NCBI GenBank assembly: GCA_945862275.1
Contig: CAMAYA010000062.1
Location: 1-7,119 of the forward strand
DNA from: Legionella genomosp. 1
GTDB taxonomy: Bacteria > Pseudomonadota > Gammaproteobacteria > Legionellales > Legionellaceae
Direction: 5' to 3'
Length of the DNA stretch: 7,119 nucleotides
Shown here: in pieces, positions 1 through 6,362 of the stretch
Numbering within the stretch: position 1 is the first letter of the stretch
Layout: each line of letters starts with the position of its first letter
Program-made: the position numbers and the translations under genes
Notes under the pieces: model-generated
Told to the model about the DNA's origin: nothing
Seen by the model: the letters and a program-made list of their open reading frames with translations, nothing else
Databases searched by the model: none

Positions 1-1293
1 AAAATCAGTGCAAATAGACCCTTGGTGTGTTACGAACAAACCGGGTTTGTTGGTCTCCAGCACAGAGAATTCATCAAAATGAGGCGAGTCTTTTATTTCC
101 GCATAGCGCTCGGTGAATGTTGTCTTGATGGTGTTCATCTCGTCTAAAGCCAAGGGTTTTGTCAGCTGAAAGGTATATTGATGCGCGTTCACACCATCAA
201 GCAATGTATCTTCAATACTTAGCCCTTGCTGAAGTGCCCTCATCACCCTAGCGGCTAGTTGAGCACTTAAATCAGCTGATTCATCAAGGGCGCGTCCAAA
301 GTTGGCTGCACTTATCTCATGTGAAGCACAATAAATATTGGCAGTGCCTAAGAAAAACTGGGTTACAACCGACAATTCCTCGGCGGTTTTGGCGGTATAA
401 AAAGGCGATTGTGTGACCGTGTCAAACATATTGGGGGCGCAATACCCCAACAGCGCGTCAATGTATTCAGCCGGTGTTGTTGTGTCATCAAATCCCATAT
501 CATGGTTAATAAACGCCTTGGTAACCGGCTCCCCTGCATTGGTTTGAGTAAAATCAACATCTACACCGAGCTGTTCATTTGTTTTTTGGCGTAGAACTTG
601 CTTCATTCCTTCAAAATCGTTATCTTGAGCCGCAGTTGATGCAAGCACCGCGGTGATGAGGCGAGCGCGCGCATCTTGTGGTACGAGGGTCAGTGTTTTA
701 TACGTATTATGCAGCGTTTGGTAGAGTATGGAACTTGGATTGCCACTGTTATCGTTTTTGCGATTTAAACTAAACACGGGGTTGATTGACCTGAGATGCA
801 CATCCTGAACTGTCGGCCTTAAATGCATGCTATACAGATTGGACTGTTCTTCCTGCATCACTGTTGTCAGGGACGCAGGGTAGGTAGGATATTCTCCATT
901 TAATGCGTTTAATTCAGGATTGTTTTGCACTGCTGTAATGGCCACGATGTAATCATTAATTTGTTCCAATCGTTCTTCTTTAGCCTGCTTTAATGGGGAG
1001 TCCCCCGAAAGCAGGCTTAAATCAACGTCCAGTGCCTGTTGATAATGGATTAGCTCATTCAGCGCCGTGATTTGTTTCGGGTTACTGCTTTTACCAAAAA
1101 ATTCTTGTGAAGATGACACGCCTTTACAGGTATTATCTAAACCAATCCCTGTACCACTCACAACAGGCAGCAATAAATGAACTTGATTAGTCAAGGGATT
1201 GATGTAGATATACCTAGGCGCTGTGGGTTCGGTTAATGGAATCAGCACGATCTGCCTCTTGTTCAAATGGTGTCGTTGTTTATTATAGACCAT
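1..1293 (-). CDS. Large protein of unknown function, 3' end outside the window
   Basis: Reading the minus strand from ATG 1293-1291 gives 431 codons without a stop, running off the left edge, so the C-terminus is missing. An upstream in-frame TAA lies at 1353-1351. The start is uncertain: the ATG has no good ribosome binding site, whereas GTG at 1248-1246 follows AAGAGG (1260-1255) with a 6-base spacer and would give 416 codons in the window. The product looks soluble: I see no signal peptide, membrane span or repeat. The N-terminal part alternates hydrophobic residues like beta strands (IVLIPLTEP, VHLLLPVVSG); the middle and later parts look helical and polar. I recognise no family or catalytic motif. 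A secreted effector is conceivable next to an ankyrin remnant, but nothing in the sequence shows it. The long open frame with sensible composition supports a real gene. Confidence 0.72.
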   Translation of the reverse strand, partial: MVYNKQRHHLNKRQIVLIPLTEPTAPRYIYINPLTNQVHLLLPVVSGTGIGLDNTCKGVSSSQEFFGKSSNPKQITALNELIHYQQALDVDLSLLSGDSPLKQAKEERLEQINDYIVAITAVQNNPELNALNGEYPTYPASLTTVMQEEQSNLYSMHLRPTVQDVHLRSINPVFSLNRKNDNSGNPSSILYQTLHNTYKTLTLVPQDARARLITAVLASTAAQDNDFEGMKQVLRQKTNEQLGVDVDFTQTNAGEPVTKAFINHDMGFDDTTTPAEYIDALLGYCAPNMFDTVTQSPFYTAKTAEELSVVTQFFLGTANIYCASHEISAANFGRALDESADLSAQLAARVMRALQQGLSIEDTLLDGVNAHQYTFQLTKPLALDEMNTIKTTFTERYAEIKDSPHFDEFSVLETNKPGLFVTHQGSICTDF

Positions 1294-1544
1294 CTTTCCA
1301 GACAAAAGCCTTCGTTCTTGCGGCCCTGCTTGAGCAAGGAGCCGATATCCTTATCCGAAATAATGAAGGCATGAATGCACTCGATATTGTCATTGCTAAG
1401 CACCATACTGAATTAATCAGCCCTCTGCTCCAAAAGGCATTGGCATTAGCCTTAACGGAGCAAAATGAACTATGGAAGCAGAAGAACAACCGGTATCACC
1501 ACTACCCTATTTACATGGCTTACTGGTTTCCGCACGCGATATAG
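1290..1544 (+). pseudogene. 5'-truncated ankyrin-repeat gene remnant
   Basis: In the plus frame ending at TAG 1542-1544, the translation contains LLEQGADILIRNNEGMNALD followed by IVIAKHHTELISPLLQKA. This matches the end of one ankyrin repeat (LLexGAd, turn NneG) and most of the next (xALDiAi, aELisLL). Ankyrin similarity begins around 1297; the frame opens further upstream at ATG 1236, but those roughly 20 residues look meaningless and lie antisense to the neighbouring minus-strand gene. A normal ankyrin protein would need more repeats upstream, so the 5' part is lost. After about 1470 this frame becomes rich in His and Tyr and unlike a protein, while the next frame reads MEAEEQPVSPLPYLHGLLVS, which may mean a frameshift close to the original C-terminus. 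The fragment converges on dgt. It could instead be a short expressed ankyrin protein, but I see no ribosome binding site or promoter for one. Confidence 0.55.
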
Positions 1545-1546
1545 GC

Positions 1547-2869
1547 TCACAACCGCTCAAAAATAGTCCGTGTATTAAACCCAAACAACCGCTCATGCAT
1601 GCGATAGGCGTATTCATCCGTCATGTTTGCAATGTAATCACACACCACGCGACGTGCCGCAGACTCACCCTCCGAGTCACGAAACAACACCCTGTTTTTA
1701 TTGTCCAACAAGCTGCCCGGATTGGAACTGATGGCCTCAAATAAACGCTGCACCACCGTTTGCCCACCGTATTCAAATGTGCGGGCTTCTTGAGAGTCAA
1801 TCACGTAGCGATACACGCATTGCATCAAGTGATCCAATAACGCCATGGCTTCAGGCAATAATACCAGGTTGTACTTTAGTAAACGGTGCTCAAAATCCTC
1901 ATTCATCACCTGGACTGTCGTCGCTGTGATAAAATAATTGACCATCTCACCGATCGCCTGTTTTCGAAAATGCAACACAGGATCGAATAATAAATCCAAC
2001 AGTTGATCTTGATTTGGAGCCAATGACGTGACGGACAATAACTGTCTAAATGCTGGCGTATCCAAATGCGAGCGCTGAATCAAACGCAAATGAATGGCAT
2101 CCTCTAGATCATGAACGCCATAGGCAATGTCATCAGCAATGTCCATGATGGAGCAATCAAATGTATGGTAGGCCGATTTTCCGTGTGTGCGTACCGTAGG
2201 TGAAATGGCCAGCGTTTGAAAAAGGGCATGGTCCGCCTCACTAAACGCCGACAGCAACCAATCGATTTCAGGCTGCTCACAATCAAAATAGCCCTTGGGC
2301 GGCAACCAATCGTTGATGCGAATGGTGCGATTAAACGATTCTTGCACCACCGGCAATTGAGTGGCCACCACTTGAGAAAGGGGCACTGGATATTTAAGCA
2401 CGCCCAGCAATGCACGGCGTGTTAAATCCAAGCCAAAGGCGCCATAACTGGTCTCTACTTTGGTGAGTAGGCGCAACGTTTGTGCATTGCCCTCAAACCC
2501 ACCCTGCTCACGCATCATGTAATTCAATGCGACTTCACCCCCATGCCCAAAGGGCGGGTGACCAATATCATGCAGTAGGCAAATCACGCTCATGAGATCT
2601 TCATTGGGCAACAAACCAGAGAGTGCATGCTGGGCGTGGGTTAACGTAAAATGGCGCGCGATACTGCAACCAATGGAGGCCACTTCTAGCGAATGGGTTA
2701 AACGTGTCCGATGAAAATCACCCTCATCCGTGCCTAATATCTGGGTTTTGCGTTGCAAACGCCGAAATGCCGGGCAATGGATCACACGCGTGCGATCGCG
2801 TTCATACGGATCACGATGATCTTGGCTGCCCCGTTGATGCGTTTGGCCTGAGCGGCGTTCAGTCCACAT
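1547..2869 (-). CDS. dgt: Deoxyguanosinetriphosphate triphosphohydrolase-like protein (dGTPase, HD superfamily)
   Basis: Cytosolic enzyme family that hydrolyses dGTP, and in many members other dNTPs, to the deoxynucleoside and triphosphate, adjusting dNTP pools. The 440-residue product has the family signatures: RDPYERDRTRVIHCPAFRRL (about 19-38), the first metal histidine in HRTRLTHSLEV (H59), the HD doublet in LLHDIGHPPFGHGGE (H100, D101), and a downstream metal aspartate in IMDIADDIAYGVHDLEDA (about 241-258). All residues expected for the HD metal site are present. The length suits the roughly 440-residue dGTPase-like subfamily rather than the longer E. coli Dgt. ATG 2869-2867 follows AAGGA at a 5-base spacing. 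The gene stands alone on its strand, converges on the ankyrin remnant, and its stop lies only two bases from that frame's stop. The family assignment is very secure; exact nucleotide preference cannot be read from sequence. Confidence 0.95.
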   Translation of the reverse strand: MWTERRSGQTHQRGSQDHRDPYERDRTRVIHCPAFRRLQRKTQILGTDEGDFHRTRLTHSLEVASIGCSIARHFTLTHAQHALSGLLPNEDLMSVICLLHDIGHPPFGHGGEVALNYMMREQGGFEGNAQTLRLLTKVETSYGAFGLDLTRRALLGVLKYPVPLSQVVATQLPVVQESFNRTIRINDWLPPKGYFDCEQPEIDWLLSAFSEADHALFQTLAISPTVRTHGKSAYHTFDCSIMDIADDIAYGVHDLEDAIHLRLIQRSHLDTPAFRQLLSVTSLAPNQDQLLDLLFDPVLHFRKQAIGEMVNYFITATTVQVMNEDFEHRLLKYNLVLLPEAMALLDHLMQCVYRYVIDSQEARTFEYGGQTVVQRLFEAISSNPGSLLDNKNRVLFRDSEGESAARRVVCDYIANMTDEYAYRMHERLFGFNTRTIFERL

Positions 2870-2896
2870 GCCATTCCTTCGTCATATTAAAGGGAT

Positions 2897-2925
2897 ACTC
2901 TATGACATCATGGGAATTGAAACAA
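2897..2925 (-). promoter_or_regulatory. Possible sigma70-type promoter for dgt
   Basis: On the minus strand TTGTTT (2925-2920) is followed after exactly 17 bases by TAGAGT (2902-2897). That matches the consensus at three of six and four of six positions. Transcription would begin near 2890, giving a leader of about 20 bases before the dgt ATG. Spacing is ideal but the hexamers are mediocre, so this is a candidate only. It overlaps the plus-strand mini-ORFs. Confidence 0.33.
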
Positions 2926-2935
2926 GGTGTTGGTC

Positions 2936-3016
2936 ATGATTAAAAAACACGTGCAAAACATGCCCACCAAGGATATGATTGCCTGCTGTTTTAAAAGAGA
3001 CCAACCCTGGGCATGA
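2936..3016 (+). CDS. Candidate 26-codon mini-ORF upstream of the SPOR lipoprotein gene
   Basis: ATG 2936-2938 follows AAGGTG with a 6-base spacer and reads 26 codons (MIKKHVQNMPTKDMIACC, continuing to DQPWA) to TGA 3014-3016. It is preceded by an even shorter frame, ATG 2902 to TAA 2943 (MTSWELKQGVGHD), whose own Shine-Dalgarno sequence AAAGGGA ends 6 bases before its ATG. The two overlap by 8 bases. The stop of the 26-codon frame overlaps the start of the next frame as ATGA. The peptide has no recognisable family. It could be a leader peptide, a decayed gene fragment or chance; the serial ribosome binding sites are the main reason to list it. Confidence 0.2.
   Translation: MIKKHVQNMPTKDMIACCFKRDQPWA
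2959..3015. repeat. Perfect 8-base inverted repeat spanning the mini-ORF and the next start codon
   Basis: CATGCCCA (2959-2966) is the exact reverse complement of TGGGCATG (3008-3015), with 41 bases between. In plus-strand RNA the right arm contains the ATG at 3013-3015 and the bases just before it, so pairing would hide that start codon. The left arm lies inside the 26-codon mini-ORF, so a translating ribosome could disrupt the stem. A second imperfect hairpin follows, with TGGG (3018-3021) and TAG (3023-3025) pairing to CTA (3032-3034) and CCCA (3037-3040). The pairing is visible; a regulatory role is inference. Confidence 0.4.
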
Positions 3017-3147
3017 ATGGGATAGAAACCACTAGACCCATGGCGGTGACAGGTCCCGTTACGACGGGAATGATCAGAGCATCGGATCCCCTAAAGTTTA
3101 TTCCAAATGTGCAGATATATGATTCAAAGGGTATTGCACATCCATAA
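3013..3147 (+). CDS. Candidate 44-codon small ORF, unknown function
   Basis: ATG 3013-3015 overlaps the preceding mini-ORF stop as ATGA and reads 44 codons to TAA 3145-3147, directly followed by a second TAA. The translation looks protein-like (MNGIETTRPMAVTG at the start, DPLKFIPNVQIYDSKGIAHP at the end), with no long low-complexity stretch, but I recognise no family. An in-frame TAA at 2992-2994 bounds it upstream. It lacks a clear Shine-Dalgarno sequence of its own, so it would depend on coupling to the upstream frame. The SPOR lipoprotein ATG lies 19 bases downstream, so co-transcription is plausible. It may instead be a piece of an older frameshifted gene, or chance. Confidence 0.25.
   Translation: MNGIETTRPMAVTGPVTTGMIRASDPLKFIPNVQIYDSKGIAHP
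3054..3069. repeat. Short perfect hairpin, 6-base stem with TACG loop
   Basis: TCCCGT (3054-3059) and ACGGGA (3064-3069) are exact reverse complements around a TACG tetraloop. No T-run follows on either strand, so it does not look like an intrinsic terminator. It sits inside the 44-codon candidate frame, about 100 bases before the lipoprotein start, and may be part of a structured leader. Confidence 0.4.
3096..3123 (+). promoter_or_regulatory. Weak candidate promoter for the SPOR lipoprotein gene
   Basis: TATGAT (3118-3123) resembles a -10 box (five of six). The upstream T-rich stretch GTTTAT/TTTATT (3096-3102) lies about 15-16 bases away but matches the -35 consensus poorly. It would start transcription near 3130 and give a short leader before ATG 3167. 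Recruitment by an activator, or transcription from further upstream through the mini-ORFs, is equally possible. Confidence 0.25.
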
Positions 3148-3166
3148 TAATAAAAGGGGCCGTCTC

Positions 3167-3697
3167 ATGCGAACCACTATTCAAGTTATAAGCGTGTCTT
3201 TATGTGTCCTGAACCTATCATCCTGCATGCTCAACGAGCAAAGTAGTTCGGGCAACTATGTGCCCTATGGGTATCAAAATTCAGACCTTTATCCCGAAGG
3301 CTATGAGAATGTGAGCACATACCAAGAACCCGTCTTCAAACAAACCAATGTCGTGGTGCCTGAGAGCTATCATGTTGGGGCCTACCATTCTCCCACGCCA
3401 CCAAGAGACATGGATAAAAATTGGGTGCAAACTCAAAACCCACAAGGCTATACCATTGAAATTGCCAATGACGAAAAAGCCGCTCATGTGGCGGGTGCCT
3501 TGCAAAAAGCGCCTAAAAGTGAACGCATGGCAGAAGTAAAATATCAAAATAAGGGCAAAGCCTATTACAAAGGCCTGTATGGCAGCTATGACAGCCAAGA
3601 AGCCGCTCAACAAGCGTTAAGCGCGCTCCCTGATGAATTAAAACAAGAGGCTGGGATTAAAACATGGGGAAGCGTGCAAAATAACCTCAGTGAATAG
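3167..3697 (+). CDS. SPOR-domain lipoprotein, DamX-like
   Basis: The 176-residue product begins with a lipoprotein signal (MRTTIQVISVSLCVLNLSSC) with lipobox LSSC and lipidated Cys at residue 20. Residue +2 is Met rather than Asp, so by the usual rule it should go to the outer membrane and face the periplasm. A tyrosine-rich, probably disordered linker spans about 30-80. A SPOR domain covers about 92-172, with QGYTIEIA as the first strand, KAYYKGLYGSYDSQEAAQQA in the middle and LPDELKQ toward the end. SPOR domains bind denuded glycan strands at the division septum; a role in division or wall remodelling is inferred. The frame is open to ATG 3107, but I chose ATG 3167: it alone puts the signal peptide at the N-terminus and follows AAAAGGGG at a 7-base spacing. 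The 3' end overlaps convergent gspM by 11 bases. Confidence 0.85.
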   Translation: MRTTIQVISVSLCVLNLSSCMLNEQSSSGNYVPYGYQNSDLYPEGYENVSTYQEPVFKQTNVVVPESYHVGAYHSPTPPRDMDKNWVQTQNPQGYTIEIANDEKAAHVAGALQKAPKSERMAEVKYQNKGKAYYKGLYGSYDSQEAAQQALSALPDELKQEAGIKTWGSVQNNLSE

Positions 3698-4157
3698 TAG
3701 TTACTAGCATCCATTTCACCACACCTGGCGTTTTCGTGTGTTCAATATTCAATTGTTTGATAGAGCAGGCGTATTTTTGGGTCATATCGTGTAACCAGAT
3801 CATCACCGCGGTATAGGGCACCGCATCAAACGACAATTGAATATCGCCCCCCCCTGTTTGCTCTAACTGATATGGCATTTGATGAAACGAGGTTGCTTTT
3901 AGCTGGTGCGCAAAAACAGTCAGCAAGGCACTGGTGTTCACCTGTTTACGCGCATGAGTGGATTTCTGTTGTTGTAACGCCTGTTGCATCCAAACCAACG
4001 TTTCTTGCTTTTCAATCCGTTCATGCCATTTATCTTGGACGGCACCGATTAAGGGAGCATAAATCAGCGCATACAGCAAAAACAAACCACAGCATACCCC
4101 GCCAATGCCCAGCATCCAACGCTCTCGTTCGTTGAAACGACTCCAATCTATCTTCAC
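3687..4157 (-). CDS. gspM: Type II secretion system protein GspM
   Basis: GspM is a small bitopic inner-membrane protein that binds GspL in the assembly platform of the type II secretion system. The 156-residue product has a short cytoplasmic start with the typical basic and acidic motif FNERERWML (8-16), one membrane span at about 15-37 (GIGGVCCGLFLLYALIY), a Gln-rich likely coiled coil (about 41-70), and a periplasmic domain with alternating strands, including IQLSFDAVPYTAVMIWL, consistent with the ferredoxin-like fold of GspM. The start is GTG 4157-4155, overlapping the gspL stop as GTGA, with GGAG 8 bases upstream, so translational coupling is likely. It is the last gene of the mltB-gspL-gspM operon. 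The family is poorly conserved; order and topology make the call firm. Confidence 0.88.
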   Translation of the reverse strand: MKIDWSRFNERERWMLGIGGVCCGLFLLYALIYAPLIGAVQDKWHERIEKQETLVWMQQALQQQKSTHARKQVNTSALLTVFAHQLKATSFHQMPYQLEQTGGGDIQLSFDAVPYTAVMIWLHDMTQKYACSIKQLNIEHTKTPGVVKWMLVTTIH

Positions 4158-5302
4158 AATCGTAACTCCAAGGTAGCATGCACGCGGTCCTCATGTGAAA
4201 CAGCTTGTGCCTGTGTGACCTGAAGATGGGCCTGCTGTAAACGGTGTTGCAAGGCCTCTAAGGCTGCAAAGTCCCCACTGTTCAATGTTACCGATAACGT
4301 TTTATCCTGATAATGCAATTGTTCAATCGTCACTTGATTGTTGTTTACCGCGCTCGCCAAAGCATCCAATAAAGGCCATAATGCCGTATCCTGACTGGCG
4401 TTCGCCGTTTTAATCAACTGCGTCACCCGAAATTTCGGGCTAATCATCTGTTTGGCATCCGGGAAAAACCGGTGATAAATCACGGTTGTTTTTTGATCAA
4501 GCGCGCTGTTATCGCCATTTAAGCGATGCAACATCAACGCATTGATAACCAAAACACTCAAAAACCACACGCCAGCCAACACAAGGCTCGCTTGATACCA
4601 ACGGGTATTTGAGGTTTTGCTGTGCGTGTGCTGGCATTCTCCTTGACACAAATTAAACGCGGGCGCTTTCCAAATCCGAGCGGCGACCCATGGATAAAAA
4701 GATCCCTCCAGTCGGGAAAATGATGCATCATTCAGTGCGGGCGCACTGTCATGAAAGACAAAAATTGGTAAGTCGTTCGATCGATTCGCCAAATATAACG
4801 TCGAGGGCTCGGCACTTAACGCACCTTGAAAGAGCACCTCCCGAATCAATAAACTGGTTTCACTAACACAACCCTCATTCGGCTGCAAAGCGAACCAGTC
4901 CAATGTGATGCAATCAAAATCAATCGTAAGCGTATCCAGGCGTGTCATTAAACCCAGCAGATACTGCTGGTCGACAACGGCAACCAAATATTGGTTGTTT
5001 AAATAATATTGCCGTTCAAATGCGATGTGCACGGTTGTAACCGATTGTGCCACTTGTTCTTCCAATGCATATGGAATGGCCGCTCGCGCTTTTCTATCGT
5101 TAAGCCAAGACAATTCAACCGGGAGCAAACTAGCCAGGGCGGTTGGAAGCACCACGACTGTGCGTGCATTCAGTTGTAACGCCTTTAATGCGTCTAACGA
5201 GCGCCGCTCCAAAGGGGCATCCAACTGACCCTGCTCGTCAAGACGCAGCGTCAAAAAGTGGTCTTCAATGCCATTTTGAGTGAATAAAAAACAAGTCGCC
5301 AC
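4154..5302 (-). CDS. gspL: Type II secretion system protein GspL
   Basis: GspL links the secretion ATPase GspE to the inner-membrane platform and partners GspM. The 382-residue product has an N-terminal cytoplasmic actin-like domain (about 1-220) with the family motif KARAAIPYALEEQVAQSV followed by VHIAF (about 71-95), and a late NLCQGEC (217-223) corresponding to the usual NLLQGEY-like element just before the membrane. One membrane span lies at about 237-257 (ASLVLAGVWFLSVLVINALM). The periplasmic ferredoxin-like domain (about 290-382) ends in strands LSVTLNSGDFAALEALQHRL and ATLELRL. The start is GTG 5302-5300, preceded by AAGGGA overlapping the mltB stop; the next internal Met is near residue 119, too late for a complete domain. 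It lies 11 bases after mltB and overlaps gspM by 4. The length is normal for the family. Confidence 0.92.
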   Translation of the reverse strand: MATCFLFTQNGIEDHFLTLRLDEQGQLDAPLERRSLDALKALQLNARTVVVLPTALASLLPVELSWLNDRKARAAIPYALEEQVAQSVTTVHIAFERQYYLNNQYLVAVVDQQYLLGLMTRLDTLTIDFDCITLDWFALQPNEGCVSETSLLIREVLFQGALSAEPSTLYLANRSNDLPIFVFHDSAPALNDASFSRLEGSFYPWVAARIWKAPAFNLCQGECQHTHSKTSNTRWYQASLVLAGVWFLSVLVINALMLHRLNGDNSALDQKTTVIYHRFFPDAKQMISPKFRVTQLIKTANASQDTALWPLLDALASAVNNNQVTIEQLHYQDKTLSVTLNSGDFAALEALQHRLQQAHLQVTQAQAVSHEDRVHATLELRL

Positions 5303-5313
5303 CCTGAGATCCC

Positions 5314-6330
5314 TTATGCATGCCCGTAGGTTGCTTGTTGCATAGCGACCCGTTGCTGACGTAACTGCTGCGCCAATAAATAAACCACCAACGCGTATTG
5401 TGGGCTCGTATTGTAACGCGTAATGACATAAAAATTAGGGTATGCAAGCCAGTATTCCGAACCTTCTGGCGTTAACAGCTCAATCACACCCGCGTTTTTC
5501 GGTTGATTCGCTAATACTTTATTCGGTCTTACCCCCGTTTTCCGCAGGTGATTCACGGAGTAATTAGGAAATTTACTGTTGGTCTCTAGATGACGATAGC
5601 GGGCTCCACGTACAATGGCGGGCTGCGCCACTGCATCGTTCATTTTCCAGCCATGTTGATGAAAATAATTCGCCACACTGCTAATAACATCCCGGTCTTC
5701 ATTGATTAAATCGACCTTGCCACTGCCTGTAAAATTGACCGCATAAAACCGATAACTGCTGGGCATGAATTGTGGTTTACCGATTGCACCCGCATAAGAG
5801 CCCATGTATTGCGTAGCCGGCACATTTTGCTCACGGCACAGCAACAAATATTCCCTCAATTCTTTGGTAAAAAATTCAGACCGCTTGGGATAATCAAACG
5901 CCAAGGTGGTCAACGCATCCAAAACCCGGTAATTGCCTTGATTTTTGCCATACAGCGTTTCAACACCAATGATGGACACAATCACACTGGCGGGCACATT
6001 AAATTGTTTTTCAGCCTGCGCCAATGCGGCTTGATTGGCCTTCCAAAATTCAAGCCCAGCTTGAACACGCTGTGGTGTTAGAAATAAATCCCGGTATATA
6101 TCCCATGTTTTTTTTTCATAGGGCCGCTCCATGGATTCTATGATTTTCGGCTGAAATACAGCCTGATTTAAAAGCACAGTCAATTGTTTTTTATCAAAAT
6201 GATGATGGGCCACCATGTCATTCATGAACGCTTGCACATCCGCGCGCTGCACCAATGCTGAATCAGCATAGACATGACTCAACGGGAACAACACCAGCAG
6301 GGCGAGGCATATTTTAAATAATTTGCTCAT
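5314..6330 (-). CDS. mltB: Lytic murein transglycosylase B (MltB family)
   Basis: Cleaves the MurNAc-GlcNAc glycan bond of peptidoglycan non-hydrolytically, forming 1,6-anhydroMurNAc. The 338-residue product has the family's catalytic motif IIGVETLYGKNQGNYRVLDA (120-139) with catalytic Glu at 124, and the substrate-groove motif GSYAGAIGKPQFMPSSY (177-193), with the usual GAMG reading GAIG. The N-terminus is a signal peptide, with h-region CLALLVLFPL and probable signal peptidase I cleavage after VYA (22). Unlike E. coli MltB there is no lipobox Cys, so a soluble periplasmic form is predicted. ATG 6330 follows AAAGGAG at a 5-base spacing. An A9 run (plus strand T 6108-6116) lies around residues 72-75. 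It is first in an operon with gspL and gspM, which suggests, without proving, local wall cutting for secretion-system assembly. Confidence 0.95.
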   Translation of the reverse strand: MSKLFKICLALLVLFPLSHVYADSALVQRADVQAFMNDMVAHHHFDKKQLTVLLNQAVFQPKIIESMERPYEKKTWDIYRDLFLTPQRVQAGLEFWKANQAALAQAEKQFNVPASVIVSIIGVETLYGKNQGNYRVLDALTTLAFDYPKRSEFFTKELREYLLLCREQNVPATQYMGSYAGAIGKPQFMPSSYRFYAVNFTGSGKVDLINEDRDVISSVANYFHQHGWKMNDAVAQPAIVRGARYRHLETNSKFPNYSVNHLRKTGVRPNKVLANQPKNAGVIELLTPEGSEYWLAYPNFYVITRYNTSPQYALVVYLLAQQLRQQRVAMQQATYGHA

Positions 6331-6362
6331 TAAATCTCCTTTAAGATCACAACGAACATGAT

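Noticed and set aside
363..594. Short ORFs on both strands within the left-hand gene
   Set aside because: They are out of frame with, or antisense to, the long continuous minus-strand frame and have no ribosome binding sites or protein-like features.
1472..1744. Plus-strand 90-codon ORF overlapping the end of dgt
   Set aside because: Most of it is antisense to the conserved dgt C-terminus. Only its first 25 or so codons look protein-like, which I treat as a possible frameshifted tail of the ankyrin remnant.
2944..3100. A known structured RNA (SRP RNA, 6S, tRNA or riboswitch) in the dgt/lipoprotein gap
   Set aside because: I looked for the SRP GGAAG/AGCAGCC core, tRNA T-loop and common riboswitch cores and found none, so I report only the inverted repeats.
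3107..3166. Longer start (ATG 3107) for the SPOR lipoprotein
   Set aside because: The extra 20 residues are basic and His-rich, would bury the lipoprotein signal peptide, and lack a ribosome binding site, whereas ATG 3167 has a strong one.
3692..3706. Small palindrome TAGTAGTTACTA after the lipoprotein stop as a terminator
   Set aside because: The stem is AT-rich and 4-5 bases with almost no loop, and no T-run follows on either strand.
3720..3740. CACAC/GTGTG inverted repeat near the gspM 3' end
   Set aside because: It is a 5-base stem within conserved-looking gspM coding sequence with no T-run; most likely chance.
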